In this document: positions 1 through 5,122 of the stretch, in pieces
Position numbering within the stretch: the stretch's first letter is position 1
Layout: the number at the start of each line of letters is the position of its first letter
Assembly (NCBI GenBank): GCA_011048475.1
Contig: DSDZ01000362.1
Span: 1 to 5,192 of the forward strand
DNA: 5,192 nt
DNA from: Bacteroides sp.
GTDB taxonomy: Bacteria; Bacteroidota; Bacteroidia; Bacteroidales; GCA-2748055
Direction of reading: 5' to 3'
Position numbers and translations under genes: made by a program
The notes under the pieces: model-generated
The model's input: only the letters and a program-made list of their open reading frames with translations
Database searches by the model: none
Told to the model about the DNA's origin: nothing

Positions 1-705
1 GGTGTGATCGGTTCAGACCGGATCATCAAAATGCTCAACGTGCATGATGACCAGCTGGTGGTGGATGAGAAGGGGATCTATTCCATTGAGAAATTCCTGA
101 TCGCCCGCAGGCTGATGTACTGGCAGGTGTACCTCCATCATACGGTGGTCAGCTCGGAGCAGGTGCTCCTGATGCTGCTGAAAAGGGCCCAGGTGCTCAC
201 TTCCGGGGGGATCCCCCTGTTTGCCACACCGGCCCTGTCCTATTTCCTGGGCGACCGTCCGGGCAGGGATGCCCGTGCCGGCAGGAAACTTTTTCTGGAA
301 ATGTTCGCCGCCCTGGACGACAACGATGTACTTTCGGCTGCAAAAGTGTGGGTCGGGCACAGCGACAGGGTCCTTTCCATACTGGCCAGGGGACTGGTCC
401 ACCGGGAGCTGTTCTCCGTGGAGCTGAACAATGACCCTTTCGGAGAAGACCGGGTAGCGGGATTGCGGCGTGAAGTCTCCAGGAAGCTTTCCCTGACAAA
501 AGAGGAGGCGGAGTTCCTGGTGGTCTCGGACAGCGTGAGCAACTATGCATATTCGGACATGGACGACCGGATCACCATCCTGGACAAGCGGGGAGGAACC
601 AGGGACATTGCAGATGCTTCCGACATGCTGAACATCGCCGTGCTCTCCAAAACGGTGAGAAAATATTTCCTCTGCTATCCCAGGTTTATGAAAGAATTGT
701 CTTAG
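1..705 (+). CDS. HD-superfamily phosphohydrolase, C-terminal part (5' end outside window)
   Basis: The frame is open from the first base and ends with TAG at 703-705, so about 234 C-terminal codons are visible. The GTG at position 4 is an internal codon, not a convincing start. The sequence matches my memory of the C-terminal half of the roughly 400-residue Bacteroidetes HD phosphohydrolases (COG1078, dGTPase-like). These carry a helical region after the HD domain with a stretch like YSIEKFLIARRLMYWQVYLH (visible residues about 27-46), then acidic and charged helices and a C-terminal segment ending near KYFLCYPR. The HD metal-binding residues should lie upstream and cannot be checked. The family hydrolyses nucleotide phosphates, but the substrate of this subgroup is not established to my knowledge. 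It lies 27 bp before lpxD on the same strand, an order common in Bacteroidetes, so co-transcription is likely. No signal peptide or membrane segment is visible in this part. Confidence 0.85.
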   Translation, partial: GVIGSDRIIKMLNVHDDQLVVDEKGIYSIEKFLIARRLMYWQVYLHHTVVSSEQVLLMLLKRAQVLTSGGIPLFATPALSYFLGDRPGRDARAGRKLFLEMFAALDDNDVLSAAKVWVGHSDRVLSILARGLVHRELFSVELNNDPFGEDRVAGLRREVSRKLSLTKEEAEFLVVSDSVSNYAYSDMDDRITILDKRGGTRDIADASDMLNIAVLSKTVRKYFLCYPRFMKELS

Positions 706-710
706 TTTTG
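703..710 (+). promoter_or_regulatory. Candidate Bacteroidetes -7 element before lpxD
   Basis: TAGTTTTG matches the Bacteroidetes -7 consensus TAnnTTTG exactly, and it starts on the stop codon of the HD gene. A start point about 7 bases downstream would leave a leader of roughly 16 nt before lpxD. I find no convincing -33 TTTG element at the usual distance; the nearest, TTTA at 685-688, is too close. An eight-base match with two free positions can easily arise by chance in this AT-rich gap, so this is a weak call. Confidence 0.25.
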
Positions 711-732
711 AACCCTTTTAAAATCAACGCAC

Positions 733-1767
733 ATGGATTTCACAGCAGCGGCCATCGCCGAATTCCTCAAAGGGACGGTGGAAGGAGATCCAGCGGCCCG
801 CGTCAGCGATGTTTCAAGGATTGAAGAGGGTAAAAAGGGCACGCTCTCTTTTCTGGCCAACCCGAAATACGAAAAATACATCTACGATACCGCATCCACC
901 ATCGTGATCGTGAACCGGGACTTCAAAGCTTCAAAGGCGGTGGCTCCCACCCTGATCAGGGTAGAGGATGCGTACGAATCCTTTGCTGCCCTGCTCCGGC
1001 TCCATGAAGCACAAAAACCCAGAAAGATGGGCATCAGTCGCCTGGCCAGCGTGGATGCTTCAGCCATTCTGGGAAAGGATCTGTACGTGGGGGATTTCGC
1101 GGTGATCTCCGAAAAGGCTGTGATCGGGGACGGTGCGCAGCTATACCCCCAGGTGTACATCGGTACCGGGGTAAAGATCGGCGAGGGGACCATCCTATAT
1201 CCCGGTGTGAAAATTTACGAGGATTGCGAGATCGGGGCCCACTGCGTAATCCATGCGGGAGCCGTCATCGGGGCAGACGGATTCGGATTCGCTCCGGGTC
1301 AGGAGAACAACTTCAGCAAAATCCCTCAGCTGGGGAAAGTGATCCTCGAAGATCATGTGGAGGTGGGAGCCAATACCACCATTGACCGGGCCACCATGGG
1401 GGCCACCATTCTCCGGAAGGGAGTCAAACTGGACAACCTGATCATGATCGCGCACAATGTGGAAGTGGGGGAAAACACGGTCATGGCAGCCCAGACAGGG
1501 ATTTCGGGTTCCACAAAAATAGGCCGCTACTGCATGTTCGGGGGACAGGTGGGACTGATCGGCCATATCAGCATCGCCGACCGGGTCAGGATCGCCGCCC
1601 AGAGCGGGGTCACCAAGGATGTCAATGAAGAAGGTGCGCTTTTGCAGGGCTCTCCGGCATTTGAGTTCAGCACCTACAAGCGCTGTTATGTCCTCTTTAA
1701 GAAATTACCCGAACTGCGGAACCAGATCATTGAAATGGAAAGGAAAATCACGCCATCAGGAGAATGA
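733..1767 (+). CDS. lpxD: UDP-3-O-(3-hydroxyacyl)glucosamine N-acyltransferase
   Basis: LpxD transfers a 3-hydroxyacyl chain from acyl carrier protein to the 2-amino group of UDP-3-O-acylglucosamine, the third step of lipid A synthesis, in the cytoplasm. The protein has 344 residues, normal for the family. Residues 1 to about 95 form the uridine-binding N-terminal domain, with FLANPKY at 40-46. Residues about 105-300 are hexapeptide repeats of the left-handed beta-helix, including GADGFGFAP (180-188). Residues about 310-340 form the C-terminal helix. The catalytic histidine is H241 (in NLIMIAHNV; E. coli H239), and H278 in GLIGH matches E. coli H276. Gly292 aligns with E. coli ruler residue Met290, which suggests a longer acyl chain. 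The start ATG gives the family's usual N terminus. No Shine-Dalgarno is visible, as is common in this phylum. The gene follows the HD gene by 27 bp and precedes lpxC/fabZ by 123 bp. Confidence 0.97.
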   Translation: MDFTAAAIAEFLKGTVEGDPAARVSDVSRIEEGKKGTLSFLANPKYEKYIYDTASTIVIVNRDFKASKAVAPTLIRVEDAYESFAALLRLHEAQKPRKMGISRLASVDASAILGKDLYVGDFAVISEKAVIGDGAQLYPQVYIGTGVKIGEGTILYPGVKIYEDCEIGAHCVIHAGAVIGADGFGFAPGQENNFSKIPQLGKVILEDHVEVGANTTIDRATMGATILRKGVKLDNLIMIAHNVEVGENTVMAAQTGISGSTKIGRYCMFGGQVGLIGHISIADRVRIAAQSGVTKDVNEEGALLQGSPAFEFSTYKRCYVLFKKLPELRNQIIEMERKITPSGE

Positions 1768-1778
1768 ACCACCTGTTG

Positions 1779-1792
1779 ATTCATTGATGAAT
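1779..1792. repeat. Inverted repeat ATTCAT-TG-ATGAAT
   Basis: This is a perfect 6+6 bp dyad beginning 12 bases after the lpxD stop codon. As RNA it would fold into a weak stem of 5 bp with a four-base loop. No U-tract follows, so it does not look like an intrinsic terminator for lpxD. It could be a DNA-binding site or chance. Confidence 0.4.
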
Positions 1793-1811
1793 TCCACACC
1801 TGCACGCAACC

Positions 1812-1821
1812 TTCCCGGGAA
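1812..1821. repeat. Palindrome TTCCCGGGAA
   Basis: This is a perfect 10-bp palindrome, 13 bases upstream of the promoter-like TATTTTCG. Its position and symmetry would suit a dimeric regulator, but no regulator with this site is known to me. The flanking bases do not extend the symmetry. Confidence 0.35.
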
Positions 1822-1833
1822 CATCATATGTCT

Positions 1834-1841
1834 TATTTTCG
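1834..1841 (+). promoter_or_regulatory. Candidate -7-like element before lpxC/fabZ
   Basis: TATTTTCG differs from the Bacteroidetes -7 consensus TAnnTTTG at one position (C for T). A start about 7 bases downstream would give a leader of roughly 43 nt containing the hairpin at 1853-1868. No clear -33 TTTG is visible upstream. The gap length leaves room for an internal promoter, but this is only a candidate. Confidence 0.2.
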
Positions 1842-1852
1842 TATATTGTGTC

Positions 1853-1868
1853 GGTTTTTTCGAAAACC
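1853..1868 (+). promoter_or_regulatory. UUCG-loop hairpin in the lpxC/fabZ leader
   Basis: GGTTTT and AAAACC pair perfectly around a TTCG loop. The central TTTTCGAAAA is itself a perfect DNA palindrome. The stem ends 22 bases before the lpxC/fabZ ATG, just outside the expected ribosome footprint core. A U-A pair closes the loop, so it lacks the extra stability of a C(UUCG)G tetraloop. It could modulate initiation or protect the 5' end. As a terminator it is poor, because no U-tract follows. Confidence 0.4.
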
Positions 1869-1890
1869 AGAAGTATAACCGGATCAAGCC

Positions 1891-3297
1891 ATGGCTGAAA
1901 AACAAAGAACCCTGAAAGCTCCCGTTGCATTTAAGGGAAAAGGTCTGCATACGGGACTCGAGGTGAACATGACCTTTCATCCCGCACCGGACAGTCATGG
2001 CTATGTATTCAAACGGACAGACCTGCCGGGACAGCCGCTGGTCAATGCGCTGGCGGAGAATGTGGTGGAGACTGCAAGGGGGACCACCATCGAGGAGAAC
2101 GGGGTCAGGGTGGGAACCATCGAACACGTGGTGGCTTCTTTTGCCGGAATGAGCCTGGACAACGTCCTGGTGGAGATTGACGGCCCCGAAACCCCCATCA
2201 TGGACGGGAGCGCCCTTGAATATGTCAGGGCGATCGAAAAGACCGGGACCGTTGAACAGGCAACCGAGCGCAAATATTTTATCCTCAAGGAGAAGGTGGA
2301 ATATTACGATGAGAAGCACGGGACCCATATCATTGCTTATCCGGATAAGATTCAGAGCATCAATGTGCTGATCGATTACAATTCCAGGGTGCTCGGCAAC
2401 CAGTACGCCTCCCTTGAAAATGTGGAGGACTTCAGGACCGAGATCGCACCCTGCCGCACGTTTGTCTTTCTGCACGAACTTGAACACCTGGCCGCGAACA
2501 ACCTGATCAAAGGGGGCGACCTGGACAATGCCATTGTGATCGTGGACCGGAAGATGTCGCAGGAGGAGCTGGACAGGCTGGCTGAACTGCTTCGCAAGCC
2601 CAAAATCAAGGTGCAGCCGGAAGGGATCCTGAACAATGTGGATTTGCGTTTTTCCAATGAGCCGGCCAGGCATAAACTGCTGGATCTGGTGGGCGATCTG
2701 GCACTGGTGGGACGGTGGTTCAGGGCCAGGATCATCGCTACCCGGCCCGGACACCAGAGCAACAACGAATTTGCAAGAGCCCTGCGGCAGATGATGAAAA
2801 AAACAGCCCTGCAAAAACAGGTGCCCCTGTACAATCCCAACCAGGAACCGATCATGGACATCATGGACGTGAAACGCAGGCTGCCCCACCGCTACCCCTT
2901 CCTGCTGATCGACAAGGTGATCTACATGGACGAGAAATCGGTGGTCTGCATCAAGAATGTCACCATGAACGAGCCTTTCTTTACCGGGCATTTCCCGGAT
3001 GAACCCATCATGCCCGGCGTCCTCCAGATCGAGGCGGCAGCCCAGGCGGGCGGGATGCTTGCCATGGCTTCCCTGCCCGACCCGGAGAACTATTCCACCT
3101 ATTTTCTGAAGATCGACAGGGTGAAATTCAAGAGAAAGGTGGTCCCCGGTGACACCCTGATCCTGAAAATGAACCTCCTCGAGCCTGTGAGAAGAGGGAT
3201 TGCGATCATGTTTGCCGAGATTTTCGTGGGAAACAAACTGGTGATGGAAGGGGAACTGATGGCACAGGTAGTGAAAAACCAGGAGAATGATCAGTAA
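1891..3297 (+). CDS. lpxC/fabZ: Bifunctional UDP-3-O-acyl-GlcNAc deacetylase / 3-hydroxyacyl-ACP dehydratase
   Basis: This 468-residue fusion has two enzymes. Residues 1 to about 305 are LpxC, the zinc-dependent committed step of lipid A synthesis. The zinc ligands are H79 (in TIEHV), H261 and D265 (in HKLLD). E78 is the catalytic base and H288 (in RPGH) matches E. coli H265. The conserved KGGDLDNAIVI stretch lies at 207-217. A short linker around YNPNQEP (314-320) leads to FabZ, residues about 321-468, which dehydrates 3-hydroxyacyl-ACP in fatty-acid elongation. Its LPHRYPFLLID motif is at 331-341 and its catalytic pair is H367 (GHFPDEPIMPG) and E381, spaced by 14 residues as in E. coli H54/E68. 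The fusion is known in Bacteroidetes and Chlorobi. Both active sites look intact. The start gives the usual N terminus (KGKGLHTG at 15-22), and there is no clear Shine-Dalgarno. The 3' end overlaps lpxA by 11 bp, suggesting coupled translation. Confidence 0.97.
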   Translation: MAEKQRTLKAPVAFKGKGLHTGLEVNMTFHPAPDSHGYVFKRTDLPGQPLVNALAENVVETARGTTIEENGVRVGTIEHVVASFAGMSLDNVLVEIDGPETPIMDGSALEYVRAIEKTGTVEQATERKYFILKEKVEYYDEKHGTHIIAYPDKIQSINVLIDYNSRVLGNQYASLENVEDFRTEIAPCRTFVFLHELEHLAANNLIKGGDLDNAIVIVDRKMSQEELDRLAELLRKPKIKVQPEGILNNVDLRFSNEPARHKLLDLVGDLALVGRWFRARIIATRPGHQSNNEFARALRQMMKKTALQKQVPLYNPNQEPIMDIMDVKRRLPHRYPFLLIDKVIYMDEKSVVCIKNVTMNEPFFTGHFPDEPIMPGVLQIEAAAQAGGMLAMASLPDPENYSTYFLKIDRVKFKRKVVPGDTLILKMNLLEPVRRGIAIMFAEIFVGNKLVMEGELMAQVVKNQENDQ

Positions 3298-4078
3298 ACT
3301 GACCCATATTCACCCGGGAGCCAAAATCGCCCCGGACGTTGTGGTGGAACCATTTTCCACCATTTATGAAGACGTGGAAATCGGCCCCGGCTGCTGGATC
3401 GGTCCCAATGTGGTGATCATGAACGGTGCGCGGCTCGGTAAAAATGTGAAGATCTACCCGGGGGCCGTGATTTCGGGTAATCCGCAGGACATGAAATATG
3501 CGGGAGAATATACCACCCTGGAAATCGGAGACAACTCCGTGATCCGTGAATATGTAACCCTGAACAAGGGAACCAAGACCAGGGAAAAGACAGTAATCGG
3601 CAAAGATTGCCTGATCATGTCTTATGTGCACATCGCCCACGACTGCCATCTGAAAGACCGGGTGATCATGGGCAGCTATGCCGGTCTGGCCGGCGAGGTG
3701 GATGTGGACAGCTGGGCCATCATCAGTCCGGGCAGTCTCGTACACCAGTTTGTCAGGATCGGCACCCATGTGATGATCCAGGGGGGAAGCAAAGTGACCA
3801 AAGATGTTCCTCCCTATTCCCTGGCCGGACGCGATCCCGTATCGTTCACCGGCATCAATTCAATCGGACTCAGGAGGAGGGGCTTCGAGAATGATGTGAT
3901 CTACGCCATCCAGGAAGTCTACCGGATCATTTACCAGCGCGGGCTGAATATCTCCGATGCGGTGGATTTTGTGGAGGCCAACCTTCCCGCATCGAAGGAG
4001 CGTGATGAGATCATCCTCTTTATCAGGGAATCCAAAAGAGGCATCATTCGCGGCTATTTCGACGGCAAGGAGGAATGA
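3287..4078 (+). CDS. lpxA: Acyl-ACP--UDP-N-acetylglucosamine O-acyltransferase
   Basis: LpxA carries out the first, reversible step of lipid A synthesis, moving a 3-hydroxyacyl chain from ACP to the 3-OH of UDP-GlcNAc. It has 263 residues (E. coli 262). Residues 1 to about 180 are hexapeptide repeats of a trimeric left-handed beta-helix. Residues about 185-263 are the helical C-terminal domain, starting near GLRRRGF (194-200). The catalytic base is H118 (in VHIAHDC; E. coli H125), and H153 (LVHQF) matches H160. Gly166 aligns with E. coli ruler Gly173, which suits a long acyl chain. Two E. coli active-site histidines are replaced: H144 by Glu137 and H191 by Pro184. I recall both from other Bacteroidetes LpxA proteins. 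The start lies inside the 3' end of lpxC/fabZ (11-bp overlap). AGGAG is only one base before the ATG, too close for normal Shine-Dalgarno pairing, so coupling to upstream translation is likely. Confidence 0.97.
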   Translation: MISKLTHIHPGAKIAPDVVVEPFSTIYEDVEIGPGCWIGPNVVIMNGARLGKNVKIYPGAVISGNPQDMKYAGEYTTLEIGDNSVIREYVTLNKGTKTREKTVIGKDCLIMSYVHIAHDCHLKDRVIMGSYAGLAGEVDVDSWAIISPGSLVHQFVRIGTHVMIQGGSKVTKDVPPYSLAGRDPVSFTGINSIGLRRRGFENDVIYAIQEVYRIIYQRGLNISDAVDFVEANLPASKERDEIILFIRESKRGIIRGYFDGKEE

Positions 4079-4090
4079 TCATTCCCTTTT
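4067..4090. terminator. Candidate bidirectional terminator over the lpxA/thiL stop codons
   Basis: GGAATGATCATTCC (4072-4085) is a perfect 14-bp palindrome centred on the junction of two stop codons. With A4071 bulged, pairing extends by up to four pairs (AAGG with CTTT, one of them G-U), followed by TTTT on the plus strand. On the minus strand the stem is preceded by AAAA and is not followed by a U-tract. It could end lpxA transcripts weakly. The tail is short and the stem moderate, so the call is tentative. Confidence 0.35.
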
Positions 4091-5122
4091 ACCGAATGCG
4101 TTCCATCCCTGTGCCTGAAGAAGGATCGCCCGTCCGTCGCCCGTGACCAGCCTTGCCCCTTCCTTCTCTTCGGTCATGTTCCCCAGAATGTGCACTCCCG
4201 GAATGGCCGAAACTTTGTCAAAGTCCGACAGGGGCACCGTGAAAAGCAGTTCGTAATCCTCTCCTCCGTGAAGGGCGGCCACCAGGGGCTCCATATTGAA
4301 TTCTTCTGCCACCTTCCTGGTTTCTTCCGCAACGGGGATCCGGTCGTCATATATCTGGCATCCGCAACGGGAGGCTTTGCATATGTGCAAAAGGTCGGAA
4401 GAGAGTCCGTCCGACACATCGATCATCGCACCCGGGACAATTCCGGATTCCTTCAGCGCAAGCAATACATCCACCCGCGCTTCCGGCTTCAGAAAGCGCT
4501 CCAGGACAAGGTCGTACCCCTTCAGGTCGGGCTGGAACTCAGGATCCCTGGCATGAAGCTGTTTTTCCCTTTCAAGGATCTTCAGTCCCATGTAGGCAGC
4601 CCCCAGGTCGCCCGAAACACAGATGAGCTGATGGCGTTTTGCACCGCTCCGGAAGGCCACCTCCTCCTTCCGCACCGTCCCGATGGCCGTGACGCTGATC
4701 ACCAGGCCAGTCACCGATGCCGATGTATCGCCACCCACCAGATCCACCCTGTACCGCTCGCACGCAAGCCGCACGCCCTCATATAGTTCTTCCAGCGCCT
4801 CCACCGAGAATTTTCCCGAGATCCCGAGGGAGACCGTCACCTGCCTGGGTGCCGCATTCATGGCATAGACATCTGAAAGGTTCACCACCACCGCCTTGTA
4901 GCCCAAATGCTTCAGAGGGGTATAGACCAGGTCGAAATGGATCCCTTCCAGCAACAGATCGGTGGTGACCACCTGGTAAAAGGTCCCGTGGTCAATCACC
5001 GCAGCATCGTCCCCCACACCCAGACGGGTGCTGTTTTGTTGTAGTTTAAATCCGGATGTAAGGTGATCGATCAGTCCGAATTCTCCCAGCTCTTCAATGG
5101 TCCTGATTTTCCTGGCCGCCAT
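4079..5122 (-). CDS. thiL: Thiamine-monophosphate kinase
   Basis: ThiL phosphorylates thiamine monophosphate with ATP to thiamine diphosphate, the active cofactor, in the cytoplasm. The protein has 347 residues, slightly longer than E. coli ThiL (about 325). It shows the AIR synthase/PurM-like fold motifs in order: GVGDDAAV (35-42), TTDLLLEGIHF (53-63), NLSDVYAMNA (81-90), GGDTSAS (130-136), VSGDLG (169-174), IDVSDGLSSDL (234-244) and GGEDYELLF (286-294). The acidic residues of these motifs bind magnesium and the nucleotide. The N terminus LGEFGLIDHL (12-21) is the family's usual beginning and supports the ATG at 5122-5120. The gene is convergent with lpxA, with adjoining stop codons. No other thiamine gene is in view, and no TPP riboswitch is seen in the 70 upstream bases. 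Its place beside the lpx genes looks like chance neighbourhood rather than shared function. Confidence 0.97.
   Translation of the reverse strand: MAARKIRTIEELGEFGLIDHLTSGFKLQQNSTRLGVGDDAAVIDHGTFYQVVTTDLLLEGIHFDLVYTPLKHLGYKAVVVNLSDVYAMNAAPRQVTVSLGISGKFSVEALEELYEGVRLACERYRVDLVGGDTSASVTGLVISVTAIGTVRKEEVAFRSGAKRHQLICVSGDLGAAYMGLKILEREKQLHARDPEFQPDLKGYDLVLERFLKPEARVDVLLALKESGIVPGAMIDVSDGLSSDLLHICKASRCGCQIYDDRIPVAEETRKVAEEFNMEPLVAALHGGEDYELLFTVPLSDFDKVSAIPGVHILGNMTEEKEGARLVTGDGRAILLQAQGWNAFGKRE

Larger units (their letters stand above)
1768..1890 (+). other. lpxD-lpxC/fabZ intergenic region with several dyads
   Basis: This 123-bp gap is the only sizeable space between genes in the window. It is more AT-rich than its surroundings in its second half. 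It holds three inverted repeats (1779-1792, 1812-1821 and 1853-1868), a promoter-like TATTTTCG at 1834-1841, and a reading frame of 42 codons (1787-1915) that overlaps the lpxC start. I see no match to a known riboswitch. It may carry a secondary promoter or a translational control element for lpxC/fabZ, which is inference. Confidence 0.5.

Noticed and set aside
4..6. GTG as a start for the first gene
   Set aside because: The frame is open to the window edge, and starting here would lack the HD domain. The protein is more likely truncated by the window.
206..217. Perfect palindrome GGGGGATCCCCC inside the HD gene
   Set aside because: It encodes Gly-Gly-Ile-Pro in frame and would leave only a short stem. 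It is best explained by codon choice, with no regulatory context.
1756..2991. Long open frame of 411 codons on the minus strand opposite lpxC/fabZ
   Set aside because: It lies almost wholly antisense to a gene with both active sites recognised, has a low-complexity His/Gln/Val/Asp-rich composition typical of a shadow frame, and resembles no family I know.
3206..3769. Open frame of 187 codons on the minus strand opposite lpxA
   Set aside because: It is a His/Asp-rich shadow of the lpxA hexapeptide-repeat coding, with no family resemblance.
4190..4786. Open frame of 198 codons on the plus strand opposite thiL
   Set aside because: It is antisense to a clearly recognised thiL, with no recognisable motif and no start signal.
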